Counted from the first letter of the stretch, positions 34,805 to 51,885 are shown. The stretch is DNA of 64,000 bases from Microglena sp. YARC (GCA_022414725.1 CM039462.1:176121629-176185628); one strand, 5' to 3'. Notes: generated from the letters alone by a model not told the origin. Program-made: numbers and translations.

Positions 34805-35622
34805 CAGACCGACAGGCATATGCCCTTTTGCGCAATTCTTCATGTCCTGTGAAAGGTTAAAGCTGTAAAAATCTCTCTTGTCGAATAGCACCTGGTTCTC
34901 ATGAAGGGCATCATGAAAACCCCGATTTCCCAACAGGTCGAAAGAGCATGTTAGTCTCACCGATGCAACATGGACCCGCGGTTACATTTTGGGTGAGAAA
35001 ACGAAACCCTACATGGTTTCCGTCTATCTTTGTTAGTCTACCATTCCTGGCGCACCATTAACTCATACCCTTTTGTTTGCCTGCTCGGGAAGAAAAATCA
35101 CTGGGGAGGGAGATGTAGACAAATGCATCACATTTTGTTTTACAGCGTATTGAGCAAAAAACAACAAAAATTCTGACAATACACACCACAGAGCAGTGCA
35201 TTTGCCAGTTGCTAATAATATGCGTTCAGGATGAATATGCACTGAGCAAGACCAGACAAGACCAGACCTGAACAAGTTTTTAAACTTTCTACTACACGGC
35301 ATGTACCGCCCCCTTGTAAAGGCATGTACTGCCTGTTCAGTACTCTCTTCCATACTCTGCAAAAATGAATGTAGGTCCCTGGCATGCAACTCGGGAGGCT
35401 GCGGGGTTCTGTTCTGGGGGGATGGGCTACACGCTGCAATAACAGTGCGGGGTCATTGAAGTATTCTGGACTAGACTAAGCAGCCTAGTAAATTATAGAC
35501 TGTGATCTGTCTGTAAACGCTGTCTAGGCTGTAATATGTCTACGCTACAGGGCGATAATATGCGTAGTCTCAAAAAGGAAAAGTTATCAACATGACTGTC
35601 AACGTGTGCATAGCATTTGTTC
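34805..35622. other. No gene seen
   Basis: Unique sequence with short frames only, without recognisable motifs or repeats. Confidence 0.4.
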
Positions 35623-35806
35623 AGCATAGCTTCTAGGCAGCTCCCCTGGCTTGCTACCTAGCCAAACATATAGCAACTAAGTTCATCTGGAAACTGACAG
35701 AATCATATTTCCAATATATACTGTTGAAATCTTAAGGCTTAGCCCAGTGCATAGCTCAGGGAGCTGCCTAGCAGCTGCTGCTCGTAGCTGAAAATAAAAA
35801 GCTACG
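35623..35806. mobile_element. Short inverted-repeat element, family A
   Basis: Ends are AGCTTCTAGGCAGCTCC (35,628 on) and its inverse GGGAGCTGCCTAGCAGCTGC (35,758 on) followed by TAGCTGAAAATAAAAAGCT. The middle shares CTGTTGAAATCTT and TTAGCCCAGTG with the copy at 36,133-36,312. It is short, has no coding capacity, and looks like a MITE. 35,807-36,132 has no gene. Confidence 0.65.
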
Positions 35807-36132
35807 ACCTTGTGTGCACGACTTCAAAGGAGCTGGTACTAGGTGTTGTACCATGCTCATAGTAGATCTGGTGTACCGTACTATAGATGTACTACGAGTT
35901 GTACATCTGTTGTACCATGCTCAGAGTACATCTGGCAGGCTAGGTGGATGTGCGAGGCTCGATCCCGAACCATCACTTTTGCATGGCGATAGGAAGGTCA
36001 CAACGAAGATGGTACTGTGTAATGTGCAGTAACGCACATCATGTAGGTAGGGGGATGAGTCAGAACGACCAACTTTGTCAGGCCAAGGTCATCTCACCAC
36101 CCAGGGTTGAGATTGTGAGGCCGCCTCGAGCT

Positions 36133-36312
36133 ACCAGCCGCAGCTTCTAGGCAGCTCCTCTGCTTGCCTTTCCAGTCAAACCTGGACAGTCTACTGCGCC
36201 TGGACGATGACGCCATCCGTTTTCTTCACCTGTTGAAATCTTGGCACTAAGCCCAGTGGATGAGTCAGGGAGCTGCCTAGAAGCTGCTGCTTGCAGTTGA
36301 AAATAAAAAGCT
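36133..36312. mobile_element. Short inverted-repeat element, family A, second copy
   Basis: GCAGCTTCTAGGCAGCTCC at 36,140 and its exact inverse at 36,269, with the AATAAAAAGCT tail. It lies about 13 bp beyond the stop codon of the minus-strand exon at 36,325-36,604, hence in that gene's 3' untranslated region, where it may supply polyadenylation sequence. Confidence 0.7.
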
Positions 36313-36324
36313 CTGGCAGAGACC

Positions 36325-36604
36325 TCACCAGCCAGGGGCTCCATAGACATTCTGAGGGTAGTGTGCACCCACTTGCATGTTATTGTGGTTGACGCTAGCT
36401 TCTACATGGCTTTCTAATTGTGGGGCAGGCTGTTGCGACGCATCTTCAGTCGGGATAGTGATTCTAAGGTTGGCAGGGCGGGCGGAGATTCCGCTTTGGT
36501 GGGGAGACCCAAAGCTTGGCGCGCTTTGCTGCACGTGGTTGTAGTGCTGCATGTAGTTGAATTGCTGCAGATCGGGTGCGCTCGTGGAAGTTGACACATA
36601 GGCG
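36325..36604 (-). CDS. Terminal exon of an unrecognised gene
   Basis: After a pyrimidine-rich acceptor (CCCCTCCCCTTACAG, just above 36,604) the frame reads AYVSTSTSAPDLQQFNYMQ, continues rich in Q, N, H, S and P with SARPANLRITIPTED, and stops at 36,325. Such low-complexity glutamine-rich tails are common in transcription factors. The LRITIP segment faintly recalls the LRVxIPP motif after MADS domains of MEF2 proteins, but no DNA-binding exon was found upstream up to 38 kb. The first intron would contain the GA-rich tract at 36,610-36,800. Confidence 0.45.
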
Positions 36605-38552
36605 CTGTAAGGGGAGGGGTGAGGCCAGAAGAGGTGAGTGTTTTGAATGGAGGGGAGGGAAGGCGGAGGAGGAGGGGTGGGGGGAGTGGGGTAGAGGGAG
36701 TGGAGGGGGCTAGGGGAATGCAGTGGGCGATGGCAATGGAGGGGGAGAGGAAGGGCAAGGCAGGGTGTGTGCGTGTGTATGATCGTGTGGTGGTGGGGGG
36801 GGAGGGGAGTGGGTATGCGCCAAGGCCTCAGGATTGACCAGACTTCTACTCAGGATTAGTGGGAGCCCGAATTCGAAGCACACCCCAATGTTTCAGTCTA
36901 ATTACATGGGCGACAAGGTACCATGGGCGACAAGGTGGAGAGGAAACCAAGGTTGGAACCACTACAGAATTTGAATTGGAACTTTCACACGGTTTTAAGA
37001 CCTCTAGCCGTCTGCAGGATACAATTTGTCCCTCCACTACAGGGCACGACGGCAGCTGTCACGGAGTTCGAAGAAAGTGGCGCGGGAGGGCATCTAGCCC
37101 GAGGGTGATCCGTGTCCAACTTTCTAGAGGGTCGCATGCGCTGAGGGAGGCACGGGGCGTGGACAGGGAGACACGTAGCAAGCATTTCGGACAAATGGCA
37201 GTGGGATTCTGAAGTTGGCGAATGGGTTTCGCTGGCAGGGGGGTAAAGGAGCGATGCGTTGTGAAGTGCTTACGCGTTTTGGGGTGCAGGTTGAAAGGTG
37301 AAGGGATCGAGCAAGGGGTGTGCAGTAATTCTATGCCACTGCATGGATCGGCCTGAAGAAATCGTTGCAACACAGGAGGGAAGTGTTAGATCGCATGAGT
37401 TCGTAGCTAGACGCACCTAGATTCCCCGACGGTCATCCGTGTCATGCTCTCAACCAGCAAACAAGCAGCAGACATCTTGCTACGTTCTTGGATCAGGACT
37501 TGATAACTCAGATTGGAAATGTGAGCGCTTGAAAGAATGCGCTGCTAGTTGAGCTTGATTCTCGTGCAGGAGATAGATGACGGCCGGAGGGAGCTTGCTG
37601 GGGTTTGGGTTGGTGAGACGGGAGCGTCGAAGGATTTTTGTATACAATATATCAATAGTACTACAATTTTACTGGAGAATCCATATGGGTAGAATACAGT
37701 ACAGTTGTAGCTCGAACAAAAACTTTCGCGCGCCCCTTATAATTTGAAAGTTTCGAAACAGCGGTACGACGGTGATCCATGATTTCCAGGGATGATTCCC
37801 TGATGCTTTCTAGTCAACCCAGGCCCCGGGCCCAAGGGCGTGTTTCCACATACGAGTTTGGGCCTTCCCCAGATTGGGGTTCGGGGATCTACCTGGCAGC
37901 GAATTTTCATCTACGTGGATTCCCCGGGATCGTTGGGTTGAACAACTGCGCATTCCCAATTCCATATTGAATTATTCCCTGGGGCATTCTGGTGCCACGC
38001 TGCCCTACGCTGTCTGCCACGGCAAGGCAGGCCACGTTCACGCCCTTTTTTGTTTCCACTGGTCATTTCGCTACAGGATCAGGCCGTCTTTCGTTTGTTC
38101 TATGCAGTCTCCATCCGTCTCCATCCCCACGCCGCAGTGCGTTCCCTCCCTTCATTCCTTCCTACCCTCCTTATTTTCTTCCTTCCTTCCTTCCTTCCGG
38201 CCTTCCTTCCTCCCTTCCTTCGTTACGCCCAATCCGCCGAAAGGCATCAACGCCCTGGGCACACCAGACGCTACTGCACCAACGGCGGTAGACTTCCCTG
38301 GATCGGCATGTAGCTGCGCATCACTTGCTCCCCCGACGATGGAGGCGGACTTCCCTAGATCTCGGGTTTGCCCCAAATCGGGGAGATCAGCAGACGTCTC
38401 CATGCTACAAATAATAGTTGCAGCGAAACAAAGACAATCTTGGTGTGGAAGCAATAGAAGTCTCACAATGCAGAGACTGTACGTGCTGTTGTATTTTTGT
38501 GTCACGCTGCATACGTGGATTTCGGGGGAATTGCTGATGTGTCACCCGGAAA
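36605..38552. other. No exon identified with confidence
   Basis: GA-rich tract at 36,610-36,800. A CTTCCTTCC microsatellite lies at about 38,170-38,222. Several short open frames overlap in both directions, but none has a recognisable motif. Further exons of the minus-strand gene ending at 36,325 may lie here unseen. Confidence 0.35.
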
Positions 38553-38604
38553 GCCGCGAAGACTTCCAGATGGGGGTCGACCCCCATCTGGAAGTCTTCG
38601 CGGC
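38553..38604. repeat. Perfect 52-bp palindrome
   Basis: Two 26-bp arms without loop, centred on GTCGAC: GCCGCGAAGACTTCCAGATG at the left and its exact reverse complement at the right. Confidence 0.9.
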
Positions 38605-39201
38605 CATACCTGTTTTTCGCTCGTTTCTGCCTTGAAACCGTCGCTTTTTAAAATAATACGAAATCTTTAAATATATCCCTGGGATGACAAATCGCCGACC
38701 TGTCGCCTACCTGGATCGCCGGAAAGACCCCCGAGGAGACCCCGAATACCCCTGTGTGGAAAAATAAAATGCTGACCTGGCCCCCCTTAGGGTTAACTAG
38801 GGAGTTCGCGGCAAGGGAAAAGTCTCTGTGGAAACACGCCCCAAGCCGCCCCGCCCGGGTTGCAACCCTGGGCCCGGGCCTGGGTTGCAACCAGGTGAGG
38901 GTCGGGCCTGAGGGTCGGGTGAGGCACCTAATCCCCTCATTCGCCCTCATCCCTCATCCCTCATCCCTCATCCCTCAGAAGTAGCCTGAGCGAATAGGGG
39001 GGTCCTGAAACAGTGCCAGGCTGTCTGGGTGATACGTATCGTTACTACAGTCCACCCGGAACGAAGAAACCTCGGATCCCAAAACTAGCTTCCTTCATCA
39101 ACAAGGTGAATAACTTCTCCACCGGATAGCATCTCCTCTCGTCAACTCCTCTCGTCGGTGTCGCTGTTTGCATTCTTCTACCTGTCCGCTAAATATTCAA
39201 A
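38605..39201 (+). promoter_or_regulatory. Region upstream of histone H2B
   Basis: Contains AT-rich TTAAATATATCC at about 38,668 and a CATCCCT pentuple repeat at 38,947-38,978. ATTCAAAATGGC places a good start context at 39,202. No TATA box at the usual distance is clear. Promoter function is inferred from position. Confidence 0.35.
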
Positions 39202-44646
<5,445 letters not shown>

Positions 44647-44651
44647 GCAGC

Positions 44652-44921
44652 ATGGTTGTTCAGGACGCTGCGTCGCAGACGCAACGTGGAAGAGTCCGTT
44701 GCGTCTCAGACGCAGCTTCAGTGGGTTGGTTGCGTCCCAGGATGCAGGCTATGGGTTGGTCGCGTCTTAGGACGTAGGCTATGCTGGTTCGGTCGCGTCT
44801 CATGACGTAGGCTATGCTGGTTTGGTTGCGTCGAAGGACGAAATTGATTGCGCCTCAGGACGCAGGCTGTAAAATTACTTGTCTCTTAGGACACAGAGCT
44901 GGGGGGTCCTCCTGCACAACC
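44652..44921. mobile_element. Short inverted-repeat element, family B
   Basis: Begins GGTTGTTCAGGAC and ends GTCCTCCTGCACAACC, imperfect inverted ends. The interior has tandem GCGTCTCAGGACGYAGGCTA-like units of 28-35 bp. It starts five bases after the H2B stop codon and so lies in the H2B 3' untranslated region. Confidence 0.6.
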
Positions 44922-45071
44922 CTGTGAAGCACATTAGAACGGCATATTTCATTGTAGCTACAACGCACTACCAGAAGTTAATACCATGATCACAGTTGAA
45001 TCAATATTCTCCTGGTATTTTTTGCCATTTTTGCCATGATTATAGTTGAATAAATATTTTCCTGTTAATTT

Positions 45072-45316
45072 TGTTGTGCTGCCAAAAACGGCGAGCAGAC
45101 AAATTACTGGCTGAAGCCATGTAAACAAGTTCAAAAGTTGAATCAATTCTCTTAATCGGATCACATGGAGATGAAGTTGCCAAAGACAGGCCAGCCAAGG
45201 CATGCCCTAAGACCTGACCATGTAGCTTTCCCGAAAGGACTCTTAATCAGGTCGCCATGGCACAAACTCGCTTACATAGCTTCAGGCAGCAGTTTGGCTG
45301 CTTGCCGTCTTTGACA
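45072..45316. mobile_element. Short inverted-repeat element, family C
   Basis: Left end TGCCAAAAACGGCGAGCAG then AAATTACTGGCTGAAGCC. The right end (45,262-45,316) is its inverse (GGCTGCTTGCCGTCTTTGACAG). Related single ends are at 27,246-27,285 and 51,812-51,870, and possibly at 1-50. 45,317-46,279 has no gene other than the upstream region of the next gene. Confidence 0.6.
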
Positions 45317-46279
45317 GTAAGTGACTCAAAGCTGCGCTTCACGTATAATTACTGAATTATATCACTATGATTGTATTATTAATTGCAGTTTTATTGCATA
45401 CGGTACCGGTAATTATTATTATAATACTGCAAGAAACAGTTTGTGTTTAAGCGATTGTTGGGAAACTGTGATGCATTTAGGAGCAGCATGTTGGTCATTG
45501 TTAGATCATAACGTAACAACATGATTTAAGCAGGACAGTGGAATCTGATTTGAATTTTTACATGTTTTTCAGCCAACTCTGGGCTGCTCCCCATCTTCCA
45601 ATGCCAAGCCCCCCCGTATAAAACTACAATACCCGCGGGAAACAAGTAAGTTGTCAACTTCTCTTGCCCATAGGACCCAAATTACATTACATTACTTGTT
45701 AAAGTCTACAAATAATGAGTTACAACACGCACATAGAAGACTCGCTTAATGAAGCACGAGCCACATTGGGGGTACAGTGTTGTAAATACAACCCTGGTGT
45801 CATTTCCGTGTTGTCAACATGATTGTTCACAAAGTCATGTACGGTATCATGTCCCAACCTGTACATTCTGGAGGGTTTGCTATGTCCATAACCAGAAACT
45901 TCACCATTAAGACGTAGATGTTTGCCCATGAAACGTAGATGTTGTGAACAGTTACTTCTCAAAACGTAGATTTTGAAGAATTGAAGTACCCCCGAACAAC
46001 TTTGGTTCTTAAGTCAATCGCAGTACAGGTGCCTGAAGTACCGGTAGAATAAGTCGTCAAGACTAGGGCAGTAGGTTGGCCACTGGCCAGCCCGTCTACT
46101 TCAACTGTCCTAGTGTCCTCTCCTCTGGCCAGGGTCATGGAGAAGGCTGACTGGCTGAGTCTTGTCCTTGTGAGTGCTTGGTACTGCTTCTGGAACCACG
46201 CCAATTCTCGATTCGCAACATATTTTCAATACTGTGATTCCGAGGGAGTTACTGAGTCATTTCCAATCGACCCCTTATC

Positions 46280-46693
46280 ATGTCGAGGCCGTCTCTCCGA
46301 TTGCTTAGCAGGCTTGCCAACTCCGCCCTGGCGGAGTCCTCTGGTAGCCTCCAGCTAGTGCGAAAAGCCCACAATGATGCAGCTCGCTACTCCCCTAAGC
46401 TCTTTGGCAAGGAGAAACCTGTCGATCGTGGCTCCACCTTTATGCCTCAGAACGCATATATTGAGGCTTGGGTCTGGAGACGCGATCACTTCGAGCGTGA
46501 GTTCTCCTGGACCGTGCGAAACACCGTGGAGGTTGGTTACTACATTGTAGGCCTCACCGTGGGTTTCTACGCCTTGGCAGTCTTCGCCATGCGCCAATCA
46601 GATTCTCGTAACGGATACCCCAAGCGCAATATGCTGTTTGCCGAGACCAAGGACAAGGCGTTTGTGCTGCCTAATGAGCTTGAGTTCTATTAA
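46280..46693 (+). CDS. NDUFB4-like subunit of mitochondrial complex I
   Basis: Single-exon frame of 137 residues, starting at an ATG in CTTATCATGTCG. The first 35 residues are rich in R, S, L and A without acidic residues (MSRPSLRLLSRLANSALA), a likely mitochondrial targeting signal. The core AYIEAWVWRRDHFEREFSWT followed by VRN, then one hydrophobic membrane helix (YYIVGLTVGFYALAVFAM), matches the layout of NDUFB4 (B15), an accessory membrane-arm subunit of NADH:ubiquinone oxidoreductase. The extra C-terminal tail and targeting signal are longer than in land plants. The frame has no breaks. The assignment is by pattern and moderately sure. Confidence 0.65.
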   Translation: MSRPSLRLLSRLANSALAESSGSLQLVRKAHNDAARYSPKLFGKEKPVDRGSTFMPQNAYIEAWVWRRDHFEREFSWTVRNTVEVGYYIVGLTVGFYALAVFAMRQSDSRNGYPKRNMLFAETKDKAFVLPNELEFY

Positions 46694-46729
46694 GCAGAGC
46701 TCATCGCGACCAAGGGTGAGCTGGCCAGC

Positions 46730-47190
46730 TAGAGCTGCTGAACGGGATGGACTGCTGGGTGAGCTTGCCAGCCGCTGCTGCAGAACTGGATGAATGGACT
46801 TCTGGAGGTTGTACGCCAGCTCACCTAGTTAGGTTGTTTCTCCGCTCACTCAGAGCACTGCTGCAGAGCTGGATGGATGGACTACTAGAGCTTTTACCAC
46901 AGCTTCTCTAGCTAGGTTGTTCCTCAGCTCGCTCAGAGCACTGATGCAGAGCTGGATGGATGGACTACTGGAGCTTTTACCACAGCTTCACTAGCCAGGT
47001 TGTTCCTCAGCTCGCTCAGAGCACTGCTGCAGAGCTGGATGGATGGACTCCTGGAGCTTTTACCATAGCTTCACTAGCCAGGTTGTTCCTCAGCCCACTC
47101 AGAGCACTGCTGCAGAGCTGGATGGATGGACTGCTGGAGCTTTTACTACAGCTTCCCTGGCTCAGTTGTTCCTCAGCCCCCCTGGAGCCA
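46730..47190. repeat. 83-bp minisatellite downstream of the complex I gene
   Basis: About five units containing CTGCAGAGCTGGATGGATGG, ACTACTGGAGCTTTTACCAC and TTCACTAGCCAGGTTGTTCC. It begins within 50 bp of the stop codon. Confidence 0.8.
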
Positions 47191-47329
47191 TCCACTCAGT
47201 GCTGCTCTTCCCTTTTTCTAGCGTCAGGCTACTGCATCAAGCTTGCACCTGCTATGCTAGGGGCTACCAGATAGTCCACAGCCCTCTCTGATAAGTAGCC
47301 CTTCCCTTCACCTAGTATCAGATCTGGGA

Positions 47330-47565
47330 TGTGCACTGCTGGTTGGATGCCCGCTGCGCTCCCCTGACGCGTTGCTTAGACTCTTCATCTAGCATTAGCT
47401 CTGGCTGGATGTGCACTGCTGGATGGATGGATGGATGTCTGCTGTGTCCCCTGACGAGCTGCTTCGACTCTTCATCTAGCATTAGCTCTGGCTGGATGTG
47501 CACTGCTGGATGAATAGATACGCATTGCCCTCCCCTGCTGAGCTGTTCATCCTCGTCGCATAGTT
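47330..47565. repeat. Second minisatellite, about 80-bp unit
   Basis: Three units with CGACTCTTCATCTAGCATTA and GCTCTGGCTGGATGTGCACTG. It shares the GGATGGATG core with the previous array. 47,566-47,873 has no gene. Confidence 0.7.
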
Positions 47566-47873
47566 CCAACTCTGGCCGAGGTGCTGGATGGACGTGCTTT
47601 GCCCTCCTCTGATTACTTGTACTTCCTCCTTATCTAGCATCAGCTCTGGCAAGGGCCACTGAGCAGTACACGTCCCACCCTATAGCTGCACTACAGATGA
47701 GCTGTACTTCCTCCTCAGCAAGCATCTCTTCTTCCCGGGGATGCTGGACCCAACTGAAGTGCGGCCCTTGCTGACCAGAAGGACCCAACCACCCTCCAAC
47801 TGAATCTCTCAGAGATAAGTGCCACATGTGTGTCATTTCTCTCTGATAGCTAGAGCTTGTATTTCTTCTATTC

Positions 47874-48068
47874 ACTTTTATTTTGGGTTTATGAGTAGCA
47901 GCTTCCAGCCCGCTCCATTACCCAGCCTCTGGGTCAAGCCAAAAGCTTTCAGCTGCATTGTACTACCTGTCGTGTGAGCATTAAGACGCACTAGCTAGCT
48001 TCAGGTTTGGCAGTAGGACTGGGAAACGGAGCTGCCTAGAAGCTGCAGCATGTAGGCAACAAAATAAA
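47874..48068. mobile_element. Short inverted-repeat element, family A, fourth copy
   Basis: Left TATTTTGGGTTTATGAGTAG then CAGCTTCCAGCCCGCTCC. Right GGAGCTGCCTAGAAGCTGCA and CAACAAAATAAAC. The middle has the family's CAGCCTCTGGG-type segment. Confidence 0.6.
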
Positions 48069-48118
48069 CAGTGCTCCTATTGCCGTAGACTGGTTCCCTG
48101 CCTAGGGGAGACCTAAAC

Positions 48119-48712
48119 CATCAGTGTTTCAAATTGACGCTATTTTGGATGACACTATTGACATCAGTGTTTGATCCTGATCCTAGTTTGGATGAAATGA
48201 TTGACATCAGTGTTTGATCCTGATCCTAGTTTGGATGAAATGATTGACATCAGTGTTTGATCCTGATCCTAGTTTGGATGAAATGATTGACATCAGTGTT
48301 TGATCCTGATCCTAGTTTGGATGAAATGATTGACATCAGTGTTTGATCCTGATCCTAGTTTGGATGAAATGATTGACATCAGTGTTTGATCCTGATCCTA
48401 GTTTGGATGAAATTATTGACATCAGTGTTTGATCCTGATCCTAGTTTGGATGAAATTATTGACATCAGTGTTTGATCCTGATCCTAGTTTGGATGAAATT
48501 ATTGACATCAGTGTTTGATCCTGATCCTAGTTTGGATGAAATTATTGACATCAGTGTTTGATCCTGAGCCTAGTTTGGATGAAATTATTGACATCAGTGT
48601 TTGATCCTGATCCTAGTTTGGATGAAATTATTGACATCAGTGTTTGATCCTGATCCTAGTTTGGATGAAATTATTGACGAAAGTGTTTGATCCTGATCCT
48701 ATCTTGGATGAA
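48119..48712. repeat. 43-bp minisatellite, about 13-14 units
   Basis: Unit GACATCAGTGTTTGATCCTG then ATCCTAGTTTGGATGAAAT(G/T)ATT. The first units carry GATGAAATG and the later ones GATGAAATT, with one changeover near 48,410. The unit length is not a multiple of three, so it is not coding. Confidence 0.95.
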
Positions 48713-51200
48713 ATGACTATCATCAGCCACCGTGCTTTGTGTAAAACATTCAATCTATAATCCCACACTCTTTGCCCTCCCCCAGTCTCACACTGCCACA
48801 TGACGCTCACTGCCCCCCCCCCCGACAACGTTGTGCCATTTCATCATGGGTCTGGCCTAACTAGTCAGAATTGCCCCCCCGGAGTTCTCGGAGGTCAGCG
48901 CATAGCACTGGGGGCGCACAGAGTCACTCAATTAGAAACATCACGACGCCCCCATCCTCCGCCCATGCTTGTATTGCCCCACCTCCCTTCATATCTGTAC
49001 CCCCCCCCCACCCCCCACCCCACACCCCACACCCCCCACACACACACACTTCACCTTCTCCACATATACATACAGATTGAACACACACACTCATCTGCTC
49101 AGTCCATTTTGTATGCAGGCCTATGGCAGCTCACGTCACCCTTTCTTACGAACTCGCGTTGCCGCATACCATTTCAACTTGCATCTCTTCTCGCATAGAT
49201 GAAGATTTTGCACCCCCAGGTATCAAGAATTACAACTAGGGTTTATACTCGTGTAGTAGCTCCAAGCAGGCAGAACCAGCTCCCATTACTGAAGACCCTC
49301 TAAATACGACAAGAATGGAAGCGCCATTGCATCTCATAACTTTTTTTCAGATGCGAAAGGTATCACCCCAGGAGGCGGGTTTCCCTACACAAACCAGCAG
49401 GGCTGTGGATTCACTTAACACCCTCTACATACCGGGTACCTTGAGCGCCTGAATTGTTGGCGCTCTTAGTACTTGGCGGCAGGGTTCTTCAGGAGGACCC
49501 CCAGCTCTCATGCCTGAGACTTAACCAATTGTATAGCCTGCGTCCTGCAACGCCATGGACTCTTCGACGTTGCGTCTGCGACGGAGCATCCTAAACAACC
49601 CTGTTCAAGTTCGCTCATTGTTGCAGTGCTTGCCGTAATAGTTTCCGAGAAAGCTACCCGTTTGGCCAAGAAGAAGGATGACAAAGCTAGAGCCCAAAGC
49701 CGCCTACATATACCGGTATGTTGGCAACAAAGGCTGCACGCATCGTGGTAGTGCAGGCAATGAATGACACCAACAACATCACCAACATCGAGGTGACGAG
49801 GTCACTGATTTAAAGTTGCGGTTTCTGAACCCAGTTTGGGAGATGACAGATTTGAAAGCTGCGTCCGCACCCAGGGGGGTGGGGTGGGGGTGGGGGCAAA
49901 AAAAGTGAAATACACCATCACAAAAAAGTGCTGAGGCACCCTTCTGCAGACCCCCCCCCCCCCCCTCGGCTCCGGAACCCACTGTACAGCCACTATCTCA
50001 GCCACCACTTAGTGTTATGGTGTCTAATTAGGCTCATTTTACAGGGGGTTTAAGGGCCTATCCATTGAGGTTGGTCTAGAGACAATGGGGAATGTTTGAA
50101 ACATAGAAAATAATCATCATCAATGTTAAATTGTTTGGGTGGGGCCTGGGGGTCAGTCAGGCAGTCGGTAAAAAAAGAGTCAGTCAAAAAAAAGTCAGTC
50201 AAAAAAGTCAGTCAAAAAAGAAGAAGCAGTGATCTACCATGAGGTCTTGCTCTGTACGTCGTAGTACACATGTTGGTTAGGGCGTTGTGTGTGTGTGGAG
50301 AAAGAGAGAGAGAGAGACCATGGACCCCCCCCCCCCCCCCCCCCCCCCTCCCTCCTCTGTCCTGGGCAAAATATGTGGTGGATTTCTACCCCGATAACAT
50401 AAATAGACTGGTATTAAGTAGAGGAACACTTGGAGGAACACCGTACTTCCGTCCACTCCCATGTCATTCTGAGGGCTAGAAAAAAGTGCCTGGAAAGTAC
50501 CTAATTTTTCGAAAATTTCAGATTTTCCCTCGACCCTCCCCCCCCCCCTCCGCGGCCCCAAACTTTGGAGGACCAGCACTTTTTTCTACTGGGCCAAATT
50601 AAGAGATACAACCGGATTCTTCATCCTCTAAATGATATCTGCAAAGTTGGGTGATGATGTCATTTTGGTTAGAAGTTGCCCCCCCATTGTCCGCACCTGT
50701 CATTAAAGGTGTACAAACCGTCCTTCACGCCGTCACCTTGGAGACCAACATGTGATGAGGACGAGCTTTCAAAGTGAAACTACCCAGATTACTAGGCATG
50801 TGTGTGTGAGAGTGGGATTTGGGGTGTTTTAGGTCGTTTACACTACATGTCCCATGCTTGTTTGAGCCAAGTGCCATGACAATTATTTAGGTGTACTCCC
50901 TAAACATGGCTTAGTAGCCTTGAGACCACTGGAGCTTAATTATTACGTGTCCACACCTTTTCCGAGTACCGAAAAAACAGTTTTTTTGTGTGTGTTTGTC
51001 GTTTAAGCCAGATTTAAGCCACACACGCTTTTTCTCGTTCTTAGCTCGTAACGAATACTAGAACTCAAGTTGTGCCTAGCGACGTGGTCCCTTGTAGATT
51101 CCCTGTGTGAATCTCTGACCACCAATTTACATGGAGGTGTGGGACCTTAGAAATTAAACCAGTTAACTGGAACAAAGTGGAGAAGGTCCTATTCTCCAAT
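48713..51200. other. Intergenic, C-rich tracts, no gene apart from a family B copy
   Basis: C runs at about 48,814, 49,002, 49,950 and 50,327-50,349, CA-rich DNA at 49,020-49,095, a GTCAGTCAAAAAA repeat at 50,168-50,220, and no recognisable protein. The stretch near 49,630-49,690 with AAGAAGAAGGATGACAAAGC has broken frames only. Confidence 0.4.
49484..49601. mobile_element. Short inverted-repeat element, family B, second copy
   Basis: Reverse orientation relative to 44,652-44,921: GGTTCTTCAGGAGGACCCCC at one end and CTAAACAACC at the other, with CGACGTTGCGTCTGCGAC matching inside. It lacks the internal tandem units. Confidence 0.55.
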
Positions 51201-51309
51201 TATGTTTTCTTTTACTATAGCACCAAGTCACCAGATACGCATCATAGAGATGACAGCTCGGGATAACAAGGAAAGAAGAATGCTGTGTACCAGATTTGGA
51301 TGTCCTCCT

Positions 51310-51556
51310 TATGGAATGAGTGAGATGTCTAATTATCTCATCCGAGACCTACCTCACAAGGTGGTGCGTAATGTGTGTAGATTTATAACTCCCTCCAACT
51401 ACCTTCAGGTGGAAACTGATAGATGGAAACGTACAATCGTTCCTTGAAAGGATCGAGTGTGTCATCTAAGTGATTCTGGAACCGTTCAAGATGAAAATCA
51501 CGTGGTCTTTGAATTTACTGACGAAGCCTTACTGAATTCGAGAAGAAAGTATTAGA
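51310..51556 (+). pseudogene. C-terminal remnant of a reverse-transcriptase protein
   Basis: The frame reads NVCRFITPSNYLQVETDRWK then, after one in-frame stop at 51,446-51,448, KDRVCHLSDSGTVQDENHVV. The spacing R-W, C, D/E-x-H recalls the cysteine-histidine tail after the reverse transcriptase of non-LTR-type elements, but two of the expected cysteines are gone. A short decayed relic. Confidence 0.45.
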
Positions 51557-51811
51557 ACCTGATTTCCCAATCTGAGAGTAAAATGATTCCTCTAAATTAC
51601 CTGATGTGCTATCCAGAAGTTAAAGGTTGAGCTAAGCATCCTCTGTTCACCCATGAATGGATGAAGTCATTTTTTTGATAGGTATGATTAGCTTTTCTGT
51701 ACTGTTATTTATCGTTTAGAAGAAGAGGAGGAAAATAGAGTAAGGGGGGGTGGGGTGGGGTGGGGGGGGGGATGAAACAGTGATTTGTTCGCGTTTACAT
51801 TTTCTGGTGAT

Positions 51812-51885
51812 TGTTTTACTGCCAAAGACGGCGAGCAGCCAAATTGCTGGCTGATACTATGTAACCAAGTTCAAGTTCAAGTTCT
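51812..51885. repeat. Single end of family C
   Basis: TGCCAAAGACGGCGAGCAGC then CAAATTGCTGGCTGATACTATG, the same end sequence as at 45,076. No inverted partner is found nearby. 51,557-52,182 otherwise shows no gene. Confidence 0.55.

Noticed and set aside
36619..37373. Overlapping short frames on both strands
   Set aside because: Low-complexity or without motifs. No splice-consistent extension of the exon at 36,325-36,604 was found.
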